Shown: in pieces, positions 31,585 to 41,918 of the stretch
How positions within the stretch are numbered: the first letter of the stretch is position 1
How the letters are laid out: every line of letters starts with the position of its first letter
Position numbers and translations under genes: made by a program
DNA from: Catenulispora sp. GP43
GTDB taxonomy: Bacteria > Actinomycetota > Actinomycetes > Streptomycetales > Catenulisporaceae
NCBI RefSeq assembly: GCF_041260665.1
Contig: NZ_JBGCCT010000011.1
Coordinates: forward strand, 62,001 to 126,000
Direction of reading: 5' to 3'
Length of the DNA stretch: 64,000 nt
The notes under the pieces: generated by a model
Database searches by the model: none
What the model saw: the letters and a program-made list of their open reading frames with translations, nothing else
Told to the model about the DNA's origin: nothing

Positions 31585-32912
31585 CAGCTCGACGCCTGCT
31601 TCGCCCACTCGGAGTCCAGATACGACGCGGCGTCCTTGGCGGACTTCTTGCCGAGCATCACGTCCTCGACCGCGCCGTAGACCACGTCGACCATCCCCGG
31701 CAGCAGCGCGTCGTCGCCGGCCTCCCAGCTGAAGGCCTTCACGACCGTGCCCTGCGTCTGCGCCTGCTGGTACAGCTGGTAGGACTCCTTGAACACCGGG
31801 CCGGTCGTGGCCGGCGGCGTGTAGCCCTTGATCGCCGGGAAGAGCGCGTCGCTGAGGACGTTGTTGTCCAGGTTCGATTTGTCCAGTTGGAAGGCCAGAG
31901 CGAACTTCTTGGCCAGGTCCAGGTTCTTGGCGTGCGCGCTGACCTCCAGGCCGCCGCCGGTGTAGGCGGGCATGACGAGCTTGCCGTCGTCGGTGGGCCA
32001 GGCGAACACGCCGATGTCGTCCTTGATCGGGCTGGCGTCGGCGGCCGAGGCGAACCACACGCCCATCGGGTACATCGCGCCGCTGCCGTCCAGGAACGCC
32101 TTCTGGCTGTCGGCGTAGTTCCGGGACAGGCCGGAGCGGTCGATGTAGCCCTTGGCGGCCAGGTCGCCGACCCGCTGCAGGGCGTCGACGAAGTCCGGGT
32201 CGGAGAACTTCACCTTGTCGGTGTGCCGCTCGACCAGCCAGTTCGGGTCCTGGCGGTACACCTGGGTGGCGACGGTGGCCGACAGCGGCAGCACCGCGGC
32301 GAAGGCGTCGGAGCCGCCGCCGACCTGGAACGGCAGCAGGCCCGCGGCCTTGAGCCTGGCCGAGTCGTCGAGCAGCTGCTGGTAGGTGGTCGGCGTGCCG
32401 GTGATGCCGGCCTTGGCGAACATCGACTTGCGGTAGTAGACCATCGGGATGGTCTGGGTGTTCGCAGGAAGCTGATAGACCTTGCCGCCGATGGCGCCGC
32501 CGTCGGGGACCTCGAAGTTCGTCAGCTCACCGGGCTGCCAGGCGTACAGGTCGCCGGCCTGGGCGAAGCCGGTCGGCGTGACCGCGATCATCACGTCGGG
32601 GAACTGGCCGGAGGCCTTGAGCTGCTTGGCGTAACTGGTGCGGTCGGCGGTCGGGGACACCAGGCGCTTGACCTTCATGCCCGGGTACTGGTCGGTGACG
32701 CGCTTGATGGCCGCGTCCCAGTAGGCCGGGGTGAGGTTCGGGGTCTCGAAGGTCAGGAACGTGATCGTGTTGTCGCCGCCGCCACCGCTGCCGGAACTGG
32801 ATCCCGAGTTCCCGCCGGCCGCGGAGCAGGCGGACAGGGCCAGAGCGGCGCCGGCTATGAGCGCGACCAGAGCCTTGGCCGAAGTCGGTGCCAGGTATCG
32901 ACGTATGAACAT
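31584..32912 (-). CDS. Sugar ABC transporter substrate-binding lipoprotein
   Basis: This 442-residue protein has a lipoprotein signal (LVALIAGAALALSAC) and a Ser/Gly linker. The family-1 solute-binding fold follows: NTITFLTFETPNLTPAYWD, GKVYQLPANTQTIPMVYYRK, DGSGAMYPMGVWFASAAD, VMPAYTGGGLEVSAHAKN. It captures an oligosaccharide outside the membrane for the CUT1 permeases downstream. GGGAGGCAGTGG precedes the ATG. It is the first gene of the long operon, and a LacI-type operator lies 29 bp upstream. Confidence 0.94.
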   Translation of the reverse strand: MFIRRYLAPTSAKALVALIAGAALALSACSAAGGNSGSSSGSGGGGDNTITFLTFETPNLTPAYWDAAIKRVTDQYPGMKVKRLVSPTADRTSYAKQLKASGQFPDVMIAVTPTGFAQAGDLYAWQPGELTNFEVPDGGAIGGKVYQLPANTQTIPMVYYRKSMFAKAGITGTPTTYQQLLDDSARLKAAGLLPFQVGGGSDAFAAVLPLSATVATQVYRQDPNWLVERHTDKVKFSDPDFVDALQRVGDLAAKGYIDRSGLSRNYADSQKAFLDGSGAMYPMGVWFASAADASPIKDDIGVFAWPTDDGKLVMPAYTGGGLEVSAHAKNLDLAKKFALAFQLDKSNLDNNVLSDALFPAIKGYTPPATTGPVFKESYQLYQQAQTQGTVVKAFSWEAGDDALLPGMVDVVYGAVEDVMLGKKSAKDAASYLDSEWAKQASS

Positions 32913-32940
32913 CCACTGCCTCCCGGGGCTTGGGGGATGT

Positions 32941-32973
32941 GCTCCCGTGAGCGCTCACGGGAGCGCTCACGGG
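32941..32973. promoter_or_regulatory. LacI-type operator with overlapping second box
   Basis: GCTCCCGTGAGC and GCTCACGGGAGC form an exact 24-bp palindrome at 32941-32964 with the LacI-family core TGAGCGCTCA. A second overlapping copy of GAGCGCTCACGGG runs to 32973. A TTGACG on the minus strand (33002-33007) may be the -35 element. It most likely binds the LacI regulator at 33041-34039 and controls the whole operon. Confidence 0.85.
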
Positions 32974-33040
32974 AAGTAGAGTGGTGCAGGTCACACACTC
33001 TCGTCAAGACCTGTTACGGGATTGCCGCGCCGACCACGGC

Positions 33041-34039
33041 TCAGGCCGAGCCGCGCACCCGCAGCTCGGGGCGGACCACGACCGGCTCCGGCGTGCGCCC
33101 GGCCAGCAGTTCGGCCGCCGCGGCGACGGCGAGTTCGCCCATCCGCCGGATGTCCACGTACACGGAGGTGATCGGCGGCTCGACCAGCTCCCCCAGCGGC
33201 AGGCCGTCGAAGCCGACGACCGCGAAGTCCTCGGGCACCCGGAGCCCCGCGGCTTTCAGGCCGCGCACCGCGCCGACGGCGAGGACGTCGTTGTAGGCGA
33301 ACGCGGCGGTGAGCTCCGGACGGCGGGCGTGGAGCGACCGGGCCGCCGCGGCGCCGCCCTCGACGGTGCGCGGCGCGCTCTCGACGTCGTCCTCGGTGGC
33401 GTCCAGGCCCAGTTCCCGCGCGACCGCCAGGAAGCTGGTCCGCCGCTTGTCGCGCGGATCGGCCGCGCCGTCGATCATCCCGATCCGCCGATGCCCGGCC
33501 GTGGCGAGGTGCTCCACCGCCAGCCGCACGCCGGCCGCGATGTCGATGCCGACGCCCGGGGCGTGCCCGGCGTCCCAACCGGGGTCCAGGACGGCGAACG
33601 GCACGCCGAGCCGCACCGCGTGCGCGAAGACCTTCGGCGTGGTGAGGAACCCGGCGCCGACGTCGGCCTGGTCGGCCAGCGTCGACAGCGCCAGCACCTC
33701 CCGCTCCGGGTCCTCGCCGGTGTCGTAGAGCACGACCTGCCAGTCCCGTTCCTGCGCGGCCCGCAGCACGCCGGAGGCCAGCTCGGGGAAGAACGGGTTG
33801 CCGATGTCGGAGATGATCAGCCCGAGCGTGGTGGTGTCCTGCCGGATCAGGCCCCGCGCGAACCGGCTCGGCCGGTAGTTCAGGCTGCGCGCGGCGTCCA
33901 GCACCCGCCGCTTGGTCTCGGCGTCGATCTCCGCCTTGTCGTTGACCGCCCGCGACACGGTCTGCCGCGACACCCCGGCCAGCCTGGCCACGTCCTCGAT
34001 GGTCGCGCGTTTGACCCGGGACTCCGGGGAAACGTTCAA
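33041..34039 (-). CDS. LacI family transcriptional regulator
   Basis: The TTG at 34039 has AGGAGG 5 bp upstream and gives 332 residues, so I prefer it to the ATG ten codons earlier (34069). The N-terminal HTH is canonical (ATIEDVARLAGVSRQTVSRA, hinge LNYRPSRFARGLI). The periplasmic-binding-like sugar domain follows (TTTLGLIISDIGNPFFPEL, VEHLATAGHRRIGMIDG, DFAVVGFDGLPLGELVEPPI). It is the presumed local repressor of the sugar operon, released by an oligosaccharide derived from the substrate. Confidence 0.93.
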   Translation of the reverse strand: MNVSPESRVKRATIEDVARLAGVSRQTVSRAVNDKAEIDAETKRRVLDAARSLNYRPSRFARGLIRQDTTTLGLIISDIGNPFFPELASGVLRAAQERDWQVVLYDTGEDPEREVLALSTLADQADVGAGFLTTPKVFAHAVRLGVPFAVLDPGWDAGHAPGVGIDIAAGVRLAVEHLATAGHRRIGMIDGAADPRDKRRTSFLAVARELGLDATEDDVESAPRTVEGGAAAARSLHARRPELTAAFAYNDVLAVGAVRGLKAAGLRVPEDFAVVGFDGLPLGELVEPPITSVYVDIRRMGELAVAAAAELLAGRTPEPVVVRPELRVRGSA

Positions 34040-34180
34040 GGTCGCCTCCTGCCGCCAGCGGAACGCCACGAAGGAACGGCGCCCCCGCTACGGGGACGCC
34101 GAACGCACGTGATCGGGGCGCCGCCGCCCCGGGTTTCACGGTACTCGATGAGGCGGGGGGCTTGGGGCAGGCGGGAAGCC

Positions 34181-35035
34181 TCAGTTGTGGATGACGCACC
34201 CGCTGGACTTGTTGCTCCACAGCGGCTGCATCGCGAACGTCCCGGTGGACAGCGTCACCTTCTGGAAGCCGCTCTCACACTGGTCGCCGATCTCCTCGCC
34301 GTTCGGCGCCACCCAGCCGTTGCCGGCCTGGGGGTCGCTGATCGACTCGGCGTACTCGTGGCCCTCGACGATGCTGAAGGCGTCCAGGTGGCCGCCGAGC
34401 GCGCTGTTCGGGCAGCGGCTGCCGGCCGGGGCGTCGAGCTGGTAGGGCATGTTGGTGTAGGAGACCGAGCCGGAGTAGTCGTGGTAGGCGCAGAAGCCGG
34501 AGCTCGGCCAGCCGTCGGGGTGGGTGCCGTGCGCGCTGAGCACGACGATCTGGGCGTTGGCGTTGCCGGAGACGCCGAAGTGCGACGCACCCCGGTTGCC
34601 CTCGTTGGCCACCGCGTTGGCGCTGGGGTTGGTCGGCTCGGCCTTGGAGTTGTCCATCCACAAGCCGCCGAACACCGCGCCGTTGAAGGTCGGCCCCTGA
34701 CCGCTGGAGTCGGTGTACTGCGAGGTGATGGTCGACCAGTTGTCCCCGGTCGCCCCGAGGCCCTTGAACATGCTGGTCAGGTACGCCGGTATCCCATTGG
34801 TGTCCTTGTTCCACTGTGACCCCCAGAATACGAGGTACACCACCGGGTGCAGCTGGACGGGCCCGCCTCCGTAGTCCATGTTCTCCCCGGCCTGCGCGGC
34901 CTTCGCGGTCACGGTGTACCCGGCCACGTGCTGCGGGCCGTCCGAGGCCTGTCCGGTGCCGGCGGTGGCGCCGACGAGGCCGGCGGCCATGATGGCGGCG
35001 GCCGCGGCGATTCGCCCATTCCTGTTCACGCGCAT
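34181..35035 (-). CDS. Secreted protein with HExxE motif, putative metallopeptidase-like
   Basis: This 284-residue protein has a Sec signal peptide (GRIAAAAAIMAAGLVGATAG, cleavage near GQA-SD). The mature part has VYLVFWGSQW early, four Cys residues that could form disulfides (FCAYHDYSG, SRCPNS, DQCESG, SGCVIHN) and the motif VEGHEYAESISDPQAGNGW. The HExxE motif followed by SDP resembles secreted bacterial proteins related to plant PHI-1/EXORDIUM or to HExxH-like peptidases. The second metal His is replaced by Glu, so activity is uncertain. It is not part of the sugar operon, but lies between LacI and RecQ. Confidence 0.7.
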   Translation of the reverse strand: MRVNRNGRIAAAAAIMAAGLVGATAGTGQASDGPQHVAGYTVTAKAAQAGENMDYGGGPVQLHPVVYLVFWGSQWNKDTNGIPAYLTSMFKGLGATGDNWSTITSQYTDSSGQGPTFNGAVFGGLWMDNSKAEPTNPSANAVANEGNRGASHFGVSGNANAQIVVLSAHGTHPDGWPSSGFCAYHDYSGSVSYTNMPYQLDAPAGSRCPNSALGGHLDAFSIVEGHEYAESISDPQAGNGWVAPNGEEIGDQCESGFQKVTLSTGTFAMQPLWSNKSSGCVIHN

Positions 35036-35226
35036 GCTGAATTGCTCCCAACTCAGTGCTTTGGCATGGATGTGCGGTCACCGTGAGGGTAATCGCGGGA
35101 AAGGGGTTCGCATACCCTTGATAAGACCCTTGGCCGACCCGTGCCCTCGCTCGTGAAGGCCTGGCGGACCTGGCAAAACCCCCAACCTCCCGCCCCCGCC
35201 CCCGCCCACCTCCGTAGACTCGTCCC

Positions 35227-37227
<2,001 letters not shown>

Positions 37228-37249
37228 GCGTTACAGGTGAACCCTTGCG

Positions 37250-38749
37250 CTACAGGTAGACCCCGTCGATCTCGAACGACTGCACGGTGTCGGTCGTGAA
37301 CCACGACCAGAACACCTTGCCGTGCAGGAACGTGTCCGCGTGGTACGTGTACGCGTCCCCGCCGGCGGTCTGCGTGGCCCACCGGCCGACCAGACCGTTC
37401 CCGCCGGAGCCGGTGACGGTGGTGAACTTCGAGAGGTCGAAGTTGATCCACTGCGCGGTCCCGTAGTTGGTGCAGACGATCACCAGCTTGTGGTTCACCG
37501 GGTCGTAGGCGGCCACCGAGTTGTGGTCACCGCTGTCGATGATCCGCATGCCGGGCCGGATGTGCCGGGTGAACTGGGCCAGGACGTAGTACTTGGGGTT
37601 GACCGCGCCGGTGGTGCCGGCGGCCTCGTCGCACTGGATGGCGCCCCAGCCGCCGCCGTCGAGCACCTGCCAGTAGACCCAGGCCGTCGGATGCAGCCAG
37701 GTGAGGTCCAGGTTCAGGTTGCTCGCCAGCGACATGCCGGAGGCGTCGCCCTCGCCGTACTCGGAGTTCCAGAGCACCTTGCCGGCCGACTTGGCGGCGT
37801 CGTAGAGCAGGTCGCGGCGGCCGCCGCCGTACTGGTAGCCGTGGGTGTTGATCTTCCCGACGTTGCCCTGCGCGGTGCCGCCGAGCCCCTGCCAGGTCGC
37901 GGTGGCCTCGTCGTAGGTGTTCTCGTCGGAGGCGGCGACCGGGGTGCCGTTCAGGCCGCGGCTGTTGAGTTCGGCGCGCAGATAGTTGATGACGGTGGCC
38001 TGGGTCGAGACGTCGAAGTGGCAGCCCTCCTGCGAGCTGCTGTCGGCCTTCCACCAGCCGGAGATCGGCTCGTTGAAGGCCTCGACGGAGGTGAACTGGA
38101 AGCCCCAGTTGTCGTGCGCGTACTTGGCGATGGTCGCGAGGTAGACGGCGTGCTGCTGGTAGTTCCAGGACTGGAGGTTGTCCGAGGTCCCGTCCGCCGA
38201 CCCCGAGGGGTTGTGGTTGTAGCACATCCACCACATCGGCGAGTTGGAGAACAGCTCGAAGTGGTTGACGCCGCGGTCGCGGGCCTTCCAGAGCATGTTC
38301 CGCTGCGGGGCGTCGACGTACCAGTTCCAGCTGGAGGAGGCCGGGTCCTGGGAGTACCAGTCCAGCCAGTAGCCCTCCATCTGCCGGGTGGACTGCACGG
38401 CCGCGCCCTTGACCATCGTCGCGCCCCCGATGGAGTTCCAACTGCAGGCGCCGGCGTTGTAGCGCACGATGTTCAGGCCGAGGCCCGGCAGCGTGCCGCC
38501 GTTGTAGGGGGCGGAGTTGAGGGTGAAGAAGATGTCCGCGATGTCGTCGCGGTTCCCGAAGGCCTTGGCCCACCAGGCCAGGGAGGTGCCCCAGCCCTCC
38601 CACGTGCCCCAGGAGGTCCCCGGATCGACCGTGGTGGTGTAGTCGGCGTTGGCGTCGGACACCCCGAGGGTGGTGAACGCCGCGGCGGTGGCGGCGGTCG
38701 TCGCGGAGGCGGCGAGGAAGGTACGTCGGCGCATGCTGTTATCGGCCAC
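37250..38749 (-). CDS. Tat-exported GH30 family glycoside hydrolase (beta-1,6-galactanase-like)
   Basis: This 499-residue protein starts at a GTG; an ATG at 38734 is an alternative. A twin-arginine signal (MRRRTFLAASATTAATAAAF) leads into a TIM barrel with GTWEGWGTSLAWWA, NIVRYNAG, FSNSPMWWM, the acid/base in EAFNEPISGWW and nucleophile in LWNSEYGEGD. The C-terminal beta domain follows (HNSVAAYDPVNHKLVIVCTN). The arrangement matches GH30 enzymes of the endo-beta-1,6-galactanase kind. It is exported and may open arabinogalactan side chains that the neighbouring operon then uses. It ends 23 bp from recQ, convergently. Confidence 0.85.
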   Translation of the reverse strand: MADNSMRRRTFLAASATTAATAAAFTTLGVSDANADYTTTVDPGTSWGTWEGWGTSLAWWAKAFGNRDDIADIFFTLNSAPYNGGTLPGLGLNIVRYNAGACSWNSIGGATMVKGAAVQSTRQMEGYWLDWYSQDPASSSWNWYVDAPQRNMLWKARDRGVNHFELFSNSPMWWMCYNHNPSGSADGTSDNLQSWNYQQHAVYLATIAKYAHDNWGFQFTSVEAFNEPISGWWKADSSSQEGCHFDVSTQATVINYLRAELNSRGLNGTPVAASDENTYDEATATWQGLGGTAQGNVGKINTHGYQYGGGRRDLLYDAAKSAGKVLWNSEYGEGDASGMSLASNLNLDLTWLHPTAWVYWQVLDGGGWGAIQCDEAAGTTGAVNPKYYVLAQFTRHIRPGMRIIDSGDHNSVAAYDPVNHKLVIVCTNYGTAQWINFDLSKFTTVTGSGGNGLVGRWATQTAGGDAYTYHADTFLHGKVFWSWFTTDTVQSFEIDGVYL

Positions 38750-38983
38750 GGATGTCAGGCTACAGATTCAACAGGTTTGCGAAAGCCCCTCGAGCTGCCC
38801 GATCGCCCGGCGTGTCGCCCTTCTGCCGCGGCACCCCCGCCGCTCCCGCCGCTGTGCCCGAGCCGGATAGCTGACCTGCGGCGCAGCGGCCGAACCGGTT
38901 ACCGCAGTGACAGCCCGTTCGGCTACGGTAGCCGTGCCGGACCGAGAACCGCGCCGGACCGGTCCAACGGAGGGGATCACACT

Positions 38984-40060
38984 TTGACGTCGAGCATCCC
39001 GAGCATGGCGGTCGCCGCCGTGGCGGCCGCGTCCATAGTCCGCGGGCTGTCCAAGGGATACGGCTCGCGGCGGGGCCAGGGGGCCGCGGGGAAGGCCGGT
39101 CGGGCCGCGCAGCCCGACGCCGTGAAGCCGGTGCCGATCGACCGCTCGCACGGCGATCCGGAGCTGGCCGCGCTGCGGCAGGCCGCGCGGGTGGCCGACT
39201 GGCCGGGCATGGAGGCGATTCTGCGGCCGGTGCGCGAGCGCGGTGACTTCGAGCGGTTGACCTTCCTGGTCGCCAACGTCGAGGACCTCGGGGGCGACTT
39301 CCTGCTCAAGCTGCCCGAGCAGCTGCCCGGCGACCCGCTCGCGCTGAGCGTGGCCGGTGCACGGCACTCGGCGTGGGCCTGGGAGGCGCGCACCGGCTAT
39401 CGCGCCTCGCAGGTGTCCGAGGAGCAGTTCCGGGTGTTCCACGAGCGGCTGCGGGTCGCCGAGGAGTACCTGTACACGGCCGCCGAGCTCGATCCGGCCA
39501 GTGCCGCGCCCTGGTACACGCTGTGCGTCACCAGCCGCGGGCTCGAGCACGGCGCCGACATCACCCGCCGGCGGTTCGAGGCCGGGGTCCGGCGCGCGCC
39601 GGACCACGTCGGCCTGCACCGGCAGATGCTGCAGCAGCTGTGCGCGAAGTGGGGCGGGTCGCACGAGGAGATGCACGCCTTCGCCGCCAAGGTGTTCCAG
39701 GACGCACCGCCGGGCAGCGGACTCGGCGAGATCGTCGCGCAGGCCCACCTGGAGCACTGGCTGGACCTGGAACAGGGCCCCGACGACCTCTACATCCGGC
39801 ACGCGGAGGTGCTCGGGGAGCTGCGGCGGGCCGCCAACGCCTCAGTGTTCCACCCGGCCTTCGCCCCCACGTCCTCCCCGTACACCGCGCTGAACGCCTT
39901 CGCGATGGCCTTCTGGCTGGCCGACGACAAGGACTCCGCGGGTCGGTTGTTCGAGCGGATCGGGGACCACGCCACCAGGGCCCCGTGGCGGTATCGCGGC
40001 GACCCCGAGCGGGTGTTCGCGGTGGCACGGCAGGACTGCGTCAAGAAGCGAAGGAAGTAG
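38984..40060 (+). CDS. DUF4034-like helical-repeat protein
   Basis: I chose the TTG at 38984 because GGAGGGG lies just upstream; it yields 358 residues. The first ~20 residues (SSIPSMAVAAVAAASIVRGL) are hydrophobic but short, perhaps a weak anchor. The rest is alpha-helical and TPR-like: ELAALRQAARVADWPGMEAI, EEYLYTAAELDPASAAPWYT, HEEMHAFAAKVFQDAPPGSG and NAFAMAFWLADDKDSAGRLF. It resembles DUF4034 proteins, of unknown role. It is separated by 10 bp from the HSP90-family gene and likely forms one operon with it and the following TPR-like gene. Confidence 0.75.
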   Translation: MTSSIPSMAVAAVAAASIVRGLSKGYGSRRGQGAAGKAGRAAQPDAVKPVPIDRSHGDPELAALRQAARVADWPGMEAILRPVRERGDFERLTFLVANVEDLGGDFLLKLPEQLPGDPLALSVAGARHSAWAWEARTGYRASQVSEEQFRVFHERLRVAEEYLYTAAELDPASAAPWYTLCVTSRGLEHGADITRRRFEAGVRRAPDHVGLHRQMLQQLCAKWGGSHEEMHAFAAKVFQDAPPGSGLGEIVAQAHLEHWLDLEQGPDDLYIRHAEVLGELRRAANASVFHPAFAPTSSPYTALNAFAMAFWLADDKDSAGRLFERIGDHATRAPWRYRGDPERVFAVARQDCVKKRRK

Positions 40061-40070
40061 GGGAGCCAAC

Positions 40071-41918
40071 GTGAGCACCGAACCCGGCCACACTTTCCAG
40101 GTCGACCTGCGGGGACTGGTCGACCTGCTCTCGCACCACCTCTACTCCTCCCCGAAGGTGTATCTGCGGGAACTGATGCAGAACGCCGTGGACGCCATCA
40201 CGGCGCGCCGCCTGCTGGACGCCTCGGCCCCGTCGCGGATCCGGATCCGGACCGGCGTGGACGGCGGGATCCAGGTCGAGGACTCCGGCGTCGGGCTGAC
40301 CGAGGCCGACGTCCACACCTTCCTGGCCACCATCGGCCGGTCCTCCAAGCGTGCCGAGGACGGCGGCCTGGACCTGACCGCGGCGCGCCAGGACTTCATC
40401 GGCCAGTTCGGCATCGGCCTGCTGGCCTGCTTCGTGGTGGCCGACGAGATCACCGTGGTCTCGCGCAGCGCCCGCGAGGCGAACGCGCCGGCCGTGGAGT
40501 GGCGCGGCCGCAGCGACGGCACGTACCAGATCAGGACCCTGCCCGCCGGGACGGTCGCCGAGCCCGGCACCACGGTCACCCTGGTGCCGCGCGCCGACGG
40601 CAGCGAGTGGCTGGAGCCCAACCGCGTGCTGCGGCTGGCCCGGCACTTCGGCTCGCTGCTGCGCTACGACGTGGAGATCGTGGACCGGTTCGGCGACGTC
40701 AGCAAGGTCAACGACACCCCGCCGGTGTGGGACCGGCAGTACGGCTCGCCGCTGGCCCGGCGCGAGGCGCTGGCCGGGTACGCGAAGTCGACGTTCGACT
40801 TCGCCCCGCTGGACACCATCGATCTGGACCTGCCGCTGGTCGGGCTCAAGGGCGTGGCGTTCGTGCTGCCCACGCCGGTGCACCCGACGAAGCGCTCCGG
40901 GCACCGCGTCCACCTCAAGGGCATGCTGCTGTCGGACTCGGCGCAGGAGCTGGTGCCGGACTGGGCCTTCTTCGTGTCCTGCGTCGTGGACACCACCGGG
41001 CTGCGGCCGACGGCCTCGCGCGAGGCGCTGTACGAGGACGAGACGCTGGCCGCGGTGCGCGACGCGATCGGCGAGCGGATCCGCGAGTGGCTGGTGGGGC
41101 TGGCGGCCTCGGACCTGACCCTGCTGCGGCGCTTCATCGACGTGCACCACCTGGCGGTCAAGGCGCTGGCCCGCTACGACGACCGGCTGCTGGCACTGCT
41201 GCTGCCGTGGCTGCCGTTCGAGACCACCGACGGCAACGTCAGCCTGGACGAGTTCGCCCGCGCGCACCCGGTGGTGCTGGTGACGCAGAGCGTCGAGGAG
41301 TTCCGGCAGGTCGCGCCGATCGCCGCCTCGGCCGGGCTCGGCGTCGTCAACGGCGGCTACGTGTACGACAGGGAACTGGTCCACCGGCTGCCGGAGGTCC
41401 GGCCCGGGGTCACGGTCGCGGACCTGGACCCCGAGACGGTCAGCGCGCACCTGGACACCGTGGACCCGGCCGCCGAGCTGGCCGCGGCGGCGTTCCTGGC
41501 GCGGGCCCGGGCGGTCTGCGACAAGTTCGACACCGACGTGGCGCTGCGCTCGTTCCAGCCGGTCGGCGTGCCGGCCATGCTGGTCGACAACCGCGAGGCG
41601 CGGCACGAGCGGCGGCGCGCGGAGCTGTCGGCCGACGCCGACGAACTGTGGGCCGGGATCCTGGGCTCGCTCGGGTCCTCGGCGCCGCGGGCCCAGCTGA
41701 TCGTCAACCATCTCAATCCCCTGATCCGCAAGATCGCGGACATCGCGGACGCCGGCCTGTCCGAGACCGCGATCGAGGCGCTGTACGGGCAGGCGCTGTT
41801 GTTGTCGCGGCGTCCGTTGCGGCCGGCCGACCACGCGTTGCTGAACCGGTCGTTCATCGGGCTGTTGGAGTTCGCGGCCGCCGCGGCCACGACCTCCGAC
41901 ACACGGGGTGAGGCGTGA
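40071..41918 (+). CDS. HSP90-family ATPase (short, divergent HtpG-like)
   Basis: This 615-residue protein has AGGGGAGCC before the GTG start. The N-terminal GHKL ATP-binding site is intact: VYLRELMQNAVDAI (Glu and Asn), IQVEDSGVGL and FIGQFGIGLLACF. The middle domain follows (VGLKGVAFVLPTPVHPTKRS, TTGLRPTASREALYEDETLA). The C-terminal dimerisation part is poorly conserved and no MEEVD tail is present. It is related to HtpG, but belongs to the smaller actinobacterial HSP90 branch. The stop overlaps the next start (GTGA), a sign that chaperone and TPR-like protein are produced together, echoing eukaryotic HSP90-TPR partnerships. Confidence 0.9.
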   Translation: MSTEPGHTFQVDLRGLVDLLSHHLYSSPKVYLRELMQNAVDAITARRLLDASAPSRIRIRTGVDGGIQVEDSGVGLTEADVHTFLATIGRSSKRAEDGGLDLTAARQDFIGQFGIGLLACFVVADEITVVSRSAREANAPAVEWRGRSDGTYQIRTLPAGTVAEPGTTVTLVPRADGSEWLEPNRVLRLARHFGSLLRYDVEIVDRFGDVSKVNDTPPVWDRQYGSPLARREALAGYAKSTFDFAPLDTIDLDLPLVGLKGVAFVLPTPVHPTKRSGHRVHLKGMLLSDSAQELVPDWAFFVSCVVDTTGLRPTASREALYEDETLAAVRDAIGERIREWLVGLAASDLTLLRRFIDVHHLAVKALARYDDRLLALLLPWLPFETTDGNVSLDEFARAHPVVLVTQSVEEFRQVAPIAASAGLGVVNGGYVYDRELVHRLPEVRPGVTVADLDPETVSAHLDTVDPAAELAAAAFLARARAVCDKFDTDVALRSFQPVGVPAMLVDNREARHERRRAELSADADELWAGILGSLGSSAPRAQLIVNHLNPLIRKIADIADAGLSETAIEALYGQALLLSRRPLRPADHALLNRSFIGLLEFAAAAATTSDTRGEA

